A DNA stretch of 64,000 bases from assembly GCA_965248715.1 (NCBI GenBank), contig CBDFKB010000008.1, positions 1,674,001 to 1,738,000 of the forward strand, in the 5' to 3' direction. The position numbers and the translations under genes are program-made. Of the stretch, positions 44,903-54,012 are shown piece after piece. This DNA comes from CBDFKB01 sp965248715. Lineage in GTDB: Bacteria; Pseudomonadota; Alphaproteobacteria; Rhizobiales; Rhizobiaceae. Position 1 is the first letter of the stretch. Each line of letters begins with the position of its first letter. The notes beneath the pieces were generated by a model. That model was given only the letters and a program-made list of their open reading frames with translations. It was not told the origin of the DNA and made no database searches.

Positions 44903-46108
44903 ATGTTCGGCCAGATTGAACGATATGTTTTTCGTCGCGCGGCGGTCGCAACCCTCGTGGTTGCGATTTCCCTTACCGCAATTGTGTGGATAATCCAGGC
45001 TTTTAAGCAACTCGATATCTTCGCCTCCAAAGGGCAGACTGTCCTGGTCTATCTTTACGTCACCACCCTCAGCGTGCCGGTATTGTTGCTGGTAATTTTG
45101 CCGATCGCGTTGTTGCTGGCGGCGATTTACACGGTCAATTCGCTGAATTCCGATTCCGAACTGGTAGTTATCAATGCGTCCGGCGCTTCGTCCATGGTGC
45201 TGGTAAAACCGTTCATGGCTCTAGCTTTGATCTGCAGCGTAGTCGTCGGTCTGATCGCCCACCAGATCGGTCCGCAATCAATCCAGGAGCTCAAAAGAGT
45301 TGGCACCAAAGTGCAGGCGGACATGGTGGCGCTGATCGTGCGCGAGGGAGAGTTCAACGAGATCAATGAGGGGCTTACGTTTCACGTCGCAAAGCGCGGC
45401 ATCGGTGGCTTGTTGAAAGGCATAGTGGTCTCGGACACCCGCGATGAAGACACGGCGGTTTTGTACACGGCACACGACGGCATGGTCGAACGTAGTGGCG
45501 AGATGGCCTATCTAGTAATGGAAAACGGCGAAATCCACCGCTCTAATGTGGACGGCACCAGCTCGGTAATATCCTATGCTACCTATGTGTTCAATCTGGC
45601 GGATTTTTCCGGCGGGCCGGGGGGAAAGAAAGATATGGTGCTGCGCCCCAAGGAGCGGGTTTCCAGTGAACTGATCTGGCCCGACCCCGAGGACCCCTTT
45701 TTCAAGAAACATCCGAATTGGTATTCCTCGCAATTGCATTTGCGTACCTCGGAGACCCTGTACCCTTTCGCCTTTGTGTTGATCGTATTGGTTTTCGCCG
45801 GACAAGCGCGCTCGACCAGACAAAACTACACCGCCGCGATCAGCCTGGCGTTGGCTACCGCTGCGATTGCGCGCGGGATCGGGTTTTGGGGAGCAAATTC
45901 ATCGCGCAATGGCGATTTCTTCATTTTTTTGATGTATGCTATTCCGATTACCAGCATTGCCACTGCCGGCCTGGTGCTGGCAACCAATCGCCAATTACGT
46001 ATGCCCAAGACAATGGCGCAATACATCGAGCGCAACAATAAACGGATTGCGGCGATCGCGGCGCGCATTGGCCGCGCACTGCCGATATTGGTGCGAGGAC
46101 GATCATGA
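44903..46108 (+). CDS. lptF: LPS export permease LptF
   Basis: A 401-residue YjgP/YjgQ-family permease of the LptB2FG transporter that extracts LPS from the inner membrane. N-terminal QIERYVFRRAAVATLVVAIS, helix pairs at both ends and a periplasmic jellyroll domain between (about 100-270). The ATG at 44903 directly follows a TTG. It overlaps lptG by four bases. Confidence 0.94.
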   Translation: MFGQIERYVFRRAAVATLVVAISLTAIVWIIQAFKQLDIFASKGQTVLVYLYVTTLSVPVLLLVILPIALLLAAIYTVNSLNSDSELVVINASGASSMVLVKPFMALALICSVVVGLIAHQIGPQSIQELKRVGTKVQADMVALIVREGEFNEINEGLTFHVAKRGIGGLLKGIVVSDTRDEDTAVLYTAHDGMVERSGEMAYLVMENGEIHRSNVDGTSSVISYATYVFNLADFSGGPGGKKDMVLRPKERVSSELIWPDPEDPFFKKHPNWYSSQLHLRTSETLYPFAFVLIVLVFAGQARSTRQNYTAAISLALATAAIARGIGFWGANSSRNGDFFIFLMYAIPITSIATAGLVLATNRQLRMPKTMAQYIERNNKRIAAIAARIGRALPILVRGRS

Positions 46109-47211
46109 TCGGACGCACATTAGCGCTCTACTTCACGCGCAAGTTCATATTTGACGTCTTGCTGGTGGTCGCTACCCTATTCATCTTGATCGCGATCGTC
46201 GATTTGGTCGAGCAATTGCGCCGCGCTTCCAAACGGCCGGACTATGAATTATGGCCGGTAGTTGAAGTGGTGCTGTACCGCACTCCGGCATTTGCCCAGC
46301 TAACGATCCCATTTGCGGTGCTGTTTGCCGCCATGGCCACACTGACCAAACTGAACCGCACCATGGAACTAGTGGTCTCACGCTCGGCCGGCGTGTCGGC
46401 GATGCAGTTCGTCATGCCGATCTGTTTGGCTGCGGCGGCCCTTGGTATTGCGGTAATATTGATCGTCAATCCATTTACGATCTGGGCGGAGGAAAAATCG
46501 AAGGAATTGGTGCCAAGCGCAATTTGGGGCGAAAACGGACCACCAGGCGATGCCCGTAACAATTTCTGGATCCGCCAAGTAGACCGAACCCCGCACGGGG
46601 AAGTTGGTACCGCCATCATCTATGCGGTGGCCACCCGTGAGCGCGGAAAAGTGCTGGACGGGGTACGGGTCATCCGCTTCGACGCCGAAGAAAATGTTAT
46701 CGAACGCATCACTGCGCGAAGTGCGGTCCATTTGGGCGACCAATGGCTATTTTCCGACGCTATGGTTAACGCCCGCCAGGGTGTGGCCACGAAACACGAA
46801 AACTATATCCTGAAAACCAGCATCACCCCAGAATTGCTGTTGAACGCGGCCGGCCTGCCGGATTCGATTACGATCTGGGAACTTCCGCAAACGATTGAAC
46901 GCATTGAAAAATCCGGTAAGAACGCCGACCGCTATGTGGTTCGCCTGCATGAATTGCTGGCCATGCCGGCAACCTTGATTGCGATGGTATTGATTGCCGC
47001 AACCGTAACATTAAGATTTGTTCGAATGGGCTTTGCCGGACAGGCAATTCTTGGTGGCATTGCAACAGGCTTCGTGCTTTATGTGGCGGCAGAAATGGCT
47101 TATTCTTTAGGGAGTAGCGGAATCGTGCCGGCCGTCCTGGCCGCATGGTCTCCGTCGCTGGTGGCGATCTTGATCGGGACGAGCATTCTTTTGCATCAGG
47201 AGGACGGGTAG
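46105..47211 (+). CDS. lptG: LPS export permease LptG
   Basis: A 368-residue partner of LptF with the same layout: helices at 10-115, periplasmic domain about 135-270, helices at the C-terminus (PATLIAMVLIAATVTLRF). TLALYFTRKFIFDVLLV at the start is typical. Its stop lies two bases from the lptD ATG, so lptF-lptG-lptD are one transcript. Confidence 0.94.
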   Translation: MIGRTLALYFTRKFIFDVLLVVATLFILIAIVDLVEQLRRASKRPDYELWPVVEVVLYRTPAFAQLTIPFAVLFAAMATLTKLNRTMELVVSRSAGVSAMQFVMPICLAAAALGIAVILIVNPFTIWAEEKSKELVPSAIWGENGPPGDARNNFWIRQVDRTPHGEVGTAIIYAVATRERGKVLDGVRVIRFDAEENVIERITARSAVHLGDQWLFSDAMVNARQGVATKHENYILKTSITPELLLNAAGLPDSITIWELPQTIERIEKSGKNADRYVVRLHELLAMPATLIAMVLIAATVTLRFVRMGFAGQAILGGIATGFVLYVAAEMAYSLGSSGIVPAVLAAWSPSLVAILIGTSILLHQEDG

Positions 47212-47213
47212 GC

Positions 47214-49646
47214 ATGCACACGCCCATGTCGGGCAGAATGCGGCTGCTGGAGCTAGTTTCTCCGGCGGCGACACGACCGTTGTGCATGGCGCTCAACGGC
47301 AGTTTTCGTTCGCGTGCATGGTTCGGTTTTTTGACGGTTATGTTGCTGGCACTGGCAGGTCCCTCGACCTCTGCGCTCGCCCAGATTAGCCAGGAATTCC
47401 TGGAAACCGGTCAGATTACACCGAACTCACAAATGCTGCTCGAAGCCGACGAGCTGGTTTACAACAATGACGATGGCAGCATCGCAGCGGTTGGCAATGT
47501 CCAGATCGACTACAACGAAAACAATCTGGTCGCGCGTGAGGTTGTCTATTACCAAGAAAGCCGCCGGCTGATTGCGCGCGGCGACGTTGAAATTCTGGAA
47601 TCGAACGGCAACCGTATTTTCGCCGACGAAATCGATATTACCGACGATTTCGGCGATGGGTTCGTCGATGCATTGCGGGTCGAAACACCGGAAAACACCC
47701 GTTTTGCTGCCGACAGCGCCGAGCGCCGCGACGGCAATATCACCGAGTTCCACAATGGTGTGTATACCGCCTGTGAACCGTGCCGGGACGATCCGAGCAA
47801 ACCACCGATCTGGCAAATCAAGGCCAGCAAGATCATTTTGAACGGTGAAGAAAAGACCGTTTCCTACCGCAATGCGCGCTTTGAATTTTTCGGCGCGCCA
47901 ATCGCCTATCTGGCCTATTTTGCCCACGCCGACCCGTCGGTTAAGCGCAAGAGCGGATTTTTGACCCCGGAAATCGAAGGTAGTGACGCGCTGGGGACCG
48001 GGTTCAAGAATTCCTACTTTTTCAATCTCGCGCCAAACTTCGATTTGACCGTATCGGGCACCTATTTTACCCGCCAAGGCTTTCTCGGCGAGGCGGAATG
48101 GCGCCACAAAATGGCCAACGGGACCTATAATTTGCGGTTTGCCGGCATCCAACAGCAAAACCCGGGTGATTTTAATTCGACCAGCTTTCCGATCGATTCG
48201 GGCGAAGACAGCAGAACCATGATCTCGAGTGCCGGCCTGTTCGAAATCAATCCGCGGTGGCGATTCGGCTGGCAGTGGATGGAACAGTCGGACAACATGT
48301 TTGCCGCCACCTACAATCTGGCCGGATATGATACGGTCGACGTCACAAATGAGGTCTATTTGACCGGGCTAGCCGGGAAGAATTATTTTGACCTGCGCAC
48401 CCAGCAATTCTTGGTTCAAAATCAGACCAACGATCAGGCAAAACAGGCCAATAGCCGCCCGGTGCTTGATTACAATTATGTGTTTGCCGACCCGGTCATG
48501 AACGGCCAATTGTCATACGATTTCAATGTGACCAGCATTGGTCGGCATAACCCAGACAATACCCGCGTGCGCGGCGCCGGCGGACTGCTTGCCGATATTG
48601 ACGCGGTCGATGACCGCTACTATGGCATCAATGGCGAAACTACCCGCGCCAGTCTGCAAACCGAGTGGAAATCTTCCATCATCACCAACGGCGGTCTGGT
48701 TGTGACGCCTTCCGCCTCGCTACAAGCCGATGCGATCTGGCATGACAGGAGTGACCTTGGCGGGGAAAACAACCCGCTTTTATCAAACCAAAGCATCTAT
48801 CGCACAATGCCGGCTGCTGGGCTTGAATTGCGTTATCCGCTGGTCGCGCACTTTGCCAATGCCAGCCACATATTCGAGCCGATCGCGCAGATATTTGCCC
48901 GCCCTGACGAAGAAGAAATCGGCATGTTTGCGAATGAAGATGCACAAAGTCTGGTGTTCGACACCACCAATTTGTTCAAGCGCAATAAATTCTCCGGCTA
49001 CGACCGGGTTGAAGGCGGCACCCGGGCAAATGTCGGGTTTCGTTATTCCGCGAGCTTTAATAATGGCGCCTCGTTCAATTTCGCCGCCGGCCAATCTTTC
49101 CACCTGGCAGGGCGCAATTCGTTCGCGGCCAATGGCGGTGTGGTTAATGCGGGCGAGGAATCAGGCCTGGAAACCAATCGTTCCGACTATGTGGCCGGTT
49201 TGCAGCTGAATACTGGCGGCGGCATTTTGCTATCGGCCGGCGGCCGTTTCGACGAAAAGGATTTCGGCTTGAAGCGTGGCGAAATATCCGCTTCCAGTTC
49301 GTCGGTTTCCCATTCGGCGTCAATTGGTTACGTATACATCGCAAAACAGCCCAATTATGCGTTCAAGACCGACCGGCATCAGATCAACGGTTCCGCATCG
49401 CTTCGGCTTAACGAGAACTGGCGGGTGTTTGGCGCCGCGACCTATGACCTTGAGCGCGACACCCTAGTCTCAGATAGCATAGGGCTTGGATATGACGACG
49501 AATGCTTCTCGATTTCGGCTACCTTTGCGCAAACCAGACAAGCGTATACCGACACTCCCAGCTCGCAGGAATTTAGATTAACCATCGGCTTCCGCACGAT
49601 CGGCGATTATGGATACATCCATAAATTGGATAATGGCACAAACTAG
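47214..49646 (+). CDS. lptD: LPS-assembly outer-membrane protein LptD
   Basis: An 810-residue outer-membrane translocon. The ATG at 47214 has AGGAGG upstream; the long N-terminal tail precedes a signal peptide (FLTVMLLALAGPSTSALA). The LptA-like domain follows (MLLEADELVYNNDDGSIAAV, DEIDITDDFGDGFVDALRV), then the barrel, including the YFAHADPSVKRKSGFLTPEI segment common to LptD. The stop TAG is part of a CTAG where a family E repeat end begins. Confidence 0.95.
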   Translation: MHTPMSGRMRLLELVSPAATRPLCMALNGSFRSRAWFGFLTVMLLALAGPSTSALAQISQEFLETGQITPNSQMLLEADELVYNNDDGSIAAVGNVQIDYNENNLVAREVVYYQESRRLIARGDVEILESNGNRIFADEIDITDDFGDGFVDALRVETPENTRFAADSAERRDGNITEFHNGVYTACEPCRDDPSKPPIWQIKASKIILNGEEKTVSYRNARFEFFGAPIAYLAYFAHADPSVKRKSGFLTPEIEGSDALGTGFKNSYFFNLAPNFDLTVSGTYFTRQGFLGEAEWRHKMANGTYNLRFAGIQQQNPGDFNSTSFPIDSGEDSRTMISSAGLFEINPRWRFGWQWMEQSDNMFAATYNLAGYDTVDVTNEVYLTGLAGKNYFDLRTQQFLVQNQTNDQAKQANSRPVLDYNYVFADPVMNGQLSYDFNVTSIGRHNPDNTRVRGAGGLLADIDAVDDRYYGINGETTRASLQTEWKSSIITNGGLVVTPSASLQADAIWHDRSDLGGENNPLLSNQSIYRTMPAAGLELRYPLVAHFANASHIFEPIAQIFARPDEEEIGMFANEDAQSLVFDTTNLFKRNKFSGYDRVEGGTRANVGFRYSASFNNGASFNFAAGQSFHLAGRNSFAANGGVVNAGEESGLETNRSDYVAGLQLNTGGGILLSAGGRFDEKDFGLKRGEISASSSSVSHSASIGYVYIAKQPNYAFKTDRHQINGSASLRLNENWRVFGAATYDLERDTLVSDSIGLGYDDECFSISATFAQTRQAYTDTPSSQEFRLTIGFRTIGDYGYIHKLDNGTN

Positions 49647-49682
49647 GGCCTGTGGACATTTATGGTTGTAGTGCCGGTTTGG
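49643..49682 (+). repeat. Solo end of family E element
   Basis: About 38 bases from CTAG (49643-49646) match the left terminal repeat of the element at 54932-55205 (CTAGGGCCTGTGGACATTTA, then TGGTTGTAGTGCCGG). The lptD stop codon is the TAG of its CTAG. No matching right end was found; a decayed copy or a solo terminus. It lies 90 bases upstream of the surA-like gene. Confidence 0.75.
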
Positions 49683-49737
49683 TAGCTAGCGCCATCACAA
49701 TGGCTCCGAATTCATCAATAGGGCTCCAAATAAAATA

Positions 49738-50808
49738 ATGACCGAATTTCCAAGCCTCACCCACCAGAAGCAAATTTGGCGGTGCCTGCCAATATGGCTG
49801 ATGGCTATTGTGCTGGCATTGATGCTTTCGGCTTGCAATCAGTCGACCGGCGCCTTGAGCAGTGCCAAGGAAGCCAACGAAAAAACCGAGGCAGAAACCG
49901 CAGCAGAGCAGGAAAAGGATGACATTACCCGCCAGGCGCCGACGGTCACCCAAAAAGGCACCACCATCAAGGCGATCGTCAACGGTACCCCGATCACCAG
50001 CTATGACGTCAAACGCCGTGCTGCGTTCCTCCGCCTACGCCGGGCCGGCAGCAACCGAAACGAAAAAGCGCTGGAGGAGTTGGTCGAGCAGGAATTGAAA
50101 CTGCAGGAAGCGCGCCGGATCAATACCATTGCCGATGATAAATCCGTTGACGTGGCATTCGCCAATTTCGCCAAGGGCAACAAAAGCAACGTCAAACAAA
50201 TGTCCGGGATTTTGAAACAGGCAGGGGTCGGCACCGATCATTTCCGCGAATTCTTGCGTACACAACTTAGTTGGCGCGATACCATTTCACGGCGCTACCA
50301 GGCCGAAGCCGGGCGTACCAGCGAACGTGACGCGGTGTTGAAAATCAAACGGGCAGGCGGACAAAAGCCGAAATCGACCGAATACAAACTGCAGCAGTTC
50401 ATTTTCGTTATTCCCGCCGCTCGTCGCAAAGCGGTACTGGCGACCCGACGCAAAGAAGCAAATGCAATGCGTGAACAGTTCAACAATTGCAACCAGTCGG
50501 TGGCGCTGGCCAAGACCGGTAGCGACGTAACTTTCAGGCGACTGGGCCGGTTCTTGGAACCAGAACTGCCGTTGCAGTGGAAGGAATATGTTATCGCCAC
50601 TCCGGTCAATCAGGCCACGCCGATTGTCGAAACCGCCAAAGGGATTGAGTTCCTTGCGGTTTGCTCGAAAAATTCCATATCGGACGATCGGGTAGCGGCA
50701 ATGGTAGAGCGAGAAAACAATTTCTCGGAAATTGACACGGCGGGAAGTGATGTGGCGCAAAAATATCTTATAGAGCTGCGCGAACGCGGGCAGATTGTCT
50801 ATCGGTAA
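49738..50808 (+). CDS. SurA-like periplasmic chaperone/foldase lipoprotein
   Basis: A 356-residue protein at the usual surA position after lptD. A hydrophobic signal ends in lipobox LSAC, so it is probably a lipoprotein, unlike E. coli SurA. The SurA N-terminal domain begins at IKAIVNGTPITSYDVKRRAAFLRL and includes LEELVEQELKLQEARR; the second half has a region YKLQQFIFVIP like parvulin strands but no complete parvulin active site is obvious, so it may be chaperone-only. Role: escort of barrel proteins such as LptD. Confidence 0.83.
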   Translation: MTEFPSLTHQKQIWRCLPIWLMAIVLALMLSACNQSTGALSSAKEANEKTEAETAAEQEKDDITRQAPTVTQKGTTIKAIVNGTPITSYDVKRRAAFLRLRRAGSNRNEKALEELVEQELKLQEARRINTIADDKSVDVAFANFAKGNKSNVKQMSGILKQAGVGTDHFREFLRTQLSWRDTISRRYQAEAGRTSERDAVLKIKRAGGQKPKSTEYKLQQFIFVIPAARRKAVLATRRKEANAMREQFNNCNQSVALAKTGSDVTFRRLGRFLEPELPLQWKEYVIATPVNQATPIVETAKGIEFLAVCSKNSISDDRVAAMVERENNFSEIDTAGSDVAQKYLIELRERGQIVYR

Positions 50809-50856
50809 TCGCAATCTGCTGCCGACGATATTTTGCGTCCACCCATAGGCGTATCC

Positions 50857-51876
50857 ATGACCCAAACAAACGCACCGCTAGCGCTCAGCATCGGTGAGGC
50901 TGCCGGTATCGGACCCGATATCGCGCTTGTTGCTTGGCGCGATCGCAAAGCGCTGAATTTGCCGGCATTTTTGGCGGTCGGCGATCCGGTGATGCTCGCG
51001 GCTCGGGCTAACGCGCTTGGCATTGCGGTGCCGATCAAACCCGCCATGCCTAACCAGGCAGGAGCGATCTTTAGCAAAGCGTTTCCGATTTATGCTGCCG
51101 GTGGCCAGGTTCGCAGTATCCCCGGCATGCCCCACGCCGACGACGGCAAGGCGACAATCACCGTGATAAAAACTGCGGCTGAACTGGTAATCGACAAGCG
51201 ATGCCGGGGGCTGGTGACTTGTCCGATCGCCAAGGAACACCTTTACAAAAGCGGGTTCCGTTTTCCCGGCCACACCGAATATCTGGCCGATCTCGCAGCA
51301 AAGAGAATTGGCACAGTGTTCCATCCGGTAATGATGCTGGTGGGACCGCAACTGCGCACGGTGCCGGTAACCATTCACATACCACTTGCCAAGGTGCGCT
51401 CGGTGCTGACGCGCGCGCTGATTTCCACCACTATTGCTATTGTGGAGCGTGAACTAAAGACCCGGTTCGCAATCGCGGCGCCGCGCATTGCAGTATCGGG
51501 ATTAAATCCCCATGCCGGTGAAAACGGCACCATGGGCACAGAAGAAATTGAGATCATCGCGCCAGCAATCGAGACCGCGCGCAACGCTGGCATAAACATT
51601 GTTGGCCCTTTGCCGGCGGATACGATGTTTCATGGCGCTGCACGGCAAAACTATGATGTCGCGGTGTGCATGTATCACGATCAGGCGCTAATTCCGGCCA
51701 AAACTCTTGCCTTCGACGATGCGGTCAATGTTACCCTTGGACTACCCTTCGTACGCACCTCGCCGGACCATGGCACCGCATTCGACATCGCCGGCAGCGG
51801 CAACGCGGTGGCATCAAGCCTTGTCGCTGCAATCAGGCTTGCCGACCAGCTTTCACGCACCGACATTAGCGACTGA
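50857..51876 (+). CDS. pdxA: 4-hydroxythreonine-4-phosphate dehydrogenase
   Basis: A 339-residue NAD-dependent enzyme of pyridoxal phosphate synthesis. The three metal His sit in FPGHTEYLA, GLNPHAGENG and MYHDQALIP. LSIGEAAGIGPDIAL has Glu-Ala where the usual motif is DPAGIGPE, a mild change. The ATG at 50857 is chosen over a TTG at 50833. Followed six bases later by rsmA, the conserved pdxA-rsmA pair. Confidence 0.95.
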   Translation: MTQTNAPLALSIGEAAGIGPDIALVAWRDRKALNLPAFLAVGDPVMLAARANALGIAVPIKPAMPNQAGAIFSKAFPIYAAGGQVRSIPGMPHADDGKATITVIKTAAELVIDKRCRGLVTCPIAKEHLYKSGFRFPGHTEYLADLAAKRIGTVFHPVMMLVGPQLRTVPVTIHIPLAKVRSVLTRALISTTIAIVERELKTRFAIAAPRIAVSGLNPHAGENGTMGTEEIEIIAPAIETARNAGINIVGPLPADTMFHGAARQNYDVAVCMYHDQALIPAKTLAFDDAVNVTLGLPFVRTSPDHGTAFDIAGSGNAVASSLVAAIRLADQLSRTDISD

Positions 51877-51882
51877 ACGGCG

Positions 51883-52707
51883 ATGGGCCAGTTCGACGAA
51901 TTGCCACCGCTACGTGACGTGATCAACCGGCATGGCCTGCGTGCTAAAAAGGCGCTTGGCCAGAATTTTCTACTCGATCTCAACCTGACCGCTCGCATTG
52001 CCCGCGTGGCGGGGTCACTTGATGGCTACACGGTCATCGAAGTCGGTCCCGGTCCGGGCGGTTTGACCCGCGCCCTGTTGGCGCTCGGAGCAAAGCGGGT
52101 GATCGCCATCGAACGCGACCAGCGCTGTCTGCCAGCGTTAGAAGAGATTGCGACACATTATCCAGGTCGGCTCGAAATCGTCGCCGCAGATGCGTTGAAA
52201 ATCGACTATTCATCCCTCGCCGACGGCCCGGCCAAGATCGTCGCCAATCTGCCGTATAATATCGCCACTTTGCTGGCGGCACGGTGGCTTTCGGCCGAGC
52301 CATGGCCACCATTTTATGTCGCCATGACCCTTATGTTCCAAAAAGAAGTGGCGGAACGCATTTGCGCGGAGCCAGGTTCAAAAAGCTATGGTCGGTTGTC
52401 AGTGCTGGCCGGGTGGCGTGCCGATGCATCAATCGCATTTACGCTATCACCATCAGCGTTCACGCCACCGCCCCTGGTAACATCCGCGGTGGTCCATTTC
52501 ATGGCGCGCCAAACCCCACTCGCCTGTTTGCCAGAGCGACTGGAAACGGTTACCCGCCACGCATTCGGCATGCGGCGCAAGATGCTGCGCACCAGCCTAA
52601 AGGCGCTCGGCGGGGCGCAATTGCTGGCAAGAGCGGAAATCGATGGCAGCAAACGGGCCGAGGAACTGGATATCGCTGCATTCGTCAGATTGGCGAACGC
52701 CTTGTAA
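51883..52707 (+). CDS. rsmA: 16S rRNA (adenine1518/1519-N6)-dimethyltransferase
   Basis: A 274-residue KsgA/RsmA that dimethylates two adenines in helix 45 of 16S rRNA. GQNFLLDLNLTARIARVAG, SAM motif VIEVGPGPGGLTRALL and catalytic NLPYNIATLL are intact. Last gene of the lptF-rsmA stretch; an inverted pair TAAGCG/CGCTTA at 52705-52725 straddles its end without a T-run. Confidence 0.96.
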   Translation: MGQFDELPPLRDVINRHGLRAKKALGQNFLLDLNLTARIARVAGSLDGYTVIEVGPGPGGLTRALLALGAKRVIAIERDQRCLPALEEIATHYPGRLEIVAADALKIDYSSLADGPAKIVANLPYNIATLLAARWLSAEPWPPFYVAMTLMFQKEVAERICAEPGSKSYGRLSVLAGWRADASIAFTLSPSAFTPPPLVTSAVVHFMARQTPLACLPERLETVTRHAFGMRRKMLRTSLKALGGAQLLARAEIDGSKRAEELDIAAFVRLANAL

Positions 52708-52722
52708 GCGTAAACCAACCGC

Positions 52723-52935
52723 TTAATCGGCAGCCTCTAACACTCTTTTGCCAATTTCTTCGGGCGAGGCGTTGTTATCGACCAGAATATGTTTGCCCGC
52801 GACCCGGATATCAATTTTTCTGTCTGCCAGGTGCTCAGATTTCATTTTGTTTTGATAGGCCGTGAAAGCCGCAACGAACGAAGTGATGCCGGCAAGAATT
52901 CCCAGCAAAGCGCTGACGCTTATCAAGGTTTCCAT
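52723..52935 (-). CDS. Small membrane-anchored protein of a two-gene cassette
   Basis: A 70-residue protein. The ATG at 52935 has GGAG upstream; the frame reaches 52971 inside its neighbour. One N-terminal helix (LISVSALLGILAGITSFVAAF) is followed by a charged domain (DRKIDIRVAGKHILVDNNAS) and PEEIGKRVLEAAD. The short beta-rich tail after an anchor resembles small constant components of some membrane-associated conflict or signalling cassettes, but no confident match can be made. Starts directly after its partner gene's stop (one base between). Confidence 0.6.
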   Translation of the reverse strand: METLISVSALLGILAGITSFVAAFTAYQNKMKSEHLADRKIDIRVAGKHILVDNNASPEEIGKRVLEAAD

Positions 52936-52936
52936 G

Positions 52937-53332
52937 TCACATATCTCCGAGCAAGATGCTTGCACCACCACTCACAACAGATACACCATACAATAGTGTG
53001 CTGATTTCGGCAATTGCACCACCATTGGGATCGGGGGATGCCGGCAGCGACGCAAACAACAAGGAACATAGCATCAAAATCACAACTGCTGATCCGCCGG
53101 CAATGTAGGCGGCTATCGTCGTGCCTTTTCTTTGATGGCTTGTTCCAATAAGATCGCCAAGTGCTGCCGCACAGATCGATGCACTAATGAGCAACAATTC
53201 ACCTCTTCCCACGATGTCGACGTAAGACCTTTCGAGATTATTAATATATGAATAGATCCAAGTAAATGCAAGCGGCAGCAACGCTATTAATATACTGAAA
53301 AATAACCACTTGATCAATCTATCGAGCATCAT
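52937..53332 (-). CDS. Four-helix integral membrane protein of unknown function
   Basis: A 131-residue protein with about four hydrophobic helices (IKWLFFSILIALLPLAFTW; ELLLISASICAAALGDLIG; IAAYIAGGSAVVILMLCSL; LYGVSVVSGGASILLG). ATGs at 53332 and 53329 are equivalent, with GGCGG upstream. Composition is more AT-rich than the neighbours. It forms a unit with the 70-residue protein, placed between rsmA and gmk, where related genomes usually have only conserved genes. Not recognised. Confidence 0.6.
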   Translation of the reverse strand: MMLDRLIKWLFFSILIALLPLAFTWIYSYINNLERSYVDIVGRGELLLISASICAAALGDLIGTSHQRKGTTIAAYIAGGSAVVILMLCSLLFASLPASPDPNGGAIAEISTLLYGVSVVSGGASILLGDM

Positions 53333-53371
53333 CAATCCGCCTAAATGCATCGAAAGTATGCAGTATAAAAA

Positions 53372-54007
53372 TCAACCTATCAAGCCTTTCTCGAAATCAA
53401 ATAGGCCCGGCCGGCGGTCGCGCTTGTGCCGCTCGGCGGTCAAAATTGCGCACACCACACCAAAGGCGCGGCCAAGGTCATCATTAACGATCACGTAATC
53501 ATATTCACGCCAATGGCGGATTTCCTCGGCGGCGTTCGCCAGGCGATTTTCAATGATTTGCGCGGTGTCTTCGGCGCGCCGTTCCAGCCGCCGTTTCAGT
53601 TCATCCATCGACGGCGGCAAGATGAAAATGCTGACCACATCGACCGGGGCTTTTTCCATCACTTGGAGCGCGCCCTGCCAGTCGATGTCGAACAGCATGT
53701 CGCGACCCTCGGCAAGCGCTTTTTCCGCCGGGTCGCGCGGCGTTCCGTACAAATTGCCGTGCACTTTAGCCGATTCGAGCAGCGCATCGGTCTTGCGCAA
53801 GCGCGCAAACTCGCGGGCCGACACAAATCGGTAATGGGTGCCATCGATCTCGCTGGCGCGGCGCCTGCGGGTGGTAACCGAAACCGACAGTTCAAGCCCC
53901 GGTTCGTCGCGAAGCAAGTGGCGGGCAATGGTTGATTTGCCGGCACCCGATGGTGACGATAGCACTAGCATCAGGCCGCGTCGGTCAATGTCTGTGCGCT
54001 CCTGCAC
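53372..54007 (-). CDS. gmk: Guanylate kinase
   Basis: A 211-residue GMP kinase. P-loop LSSPSGAGKST, GMP-binding VSVTTRRRRASEIDGTHYRF, and IDWQGALQVM. GTG start at 54007, five bases after the yicC stop; an internal ATG at 53971 would remove residues commonly present. Cotranscribed with yicC. Confidence 0.95.
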   Translation of the reverse strand: MQERTDIDRRGLMLVLSSPSGAGKSTIARHLLRDEPGLELSVSVTTRRRRASEIDGTHYRFVSAREFARLRKTDALLESAKVHGNLYGTPRDPAEKALAEGRDMLFDIDWQGALQVMEKAPVDVVSIFILPPSMDELKRRLERRAEDTAQIIENRLANAAEEIRHWREYDYVIVNDDLGRAFGVVCAILTAERHKRDRRPGLFDFEKGLIG

Positions 54008-54012
54008 CTGCC

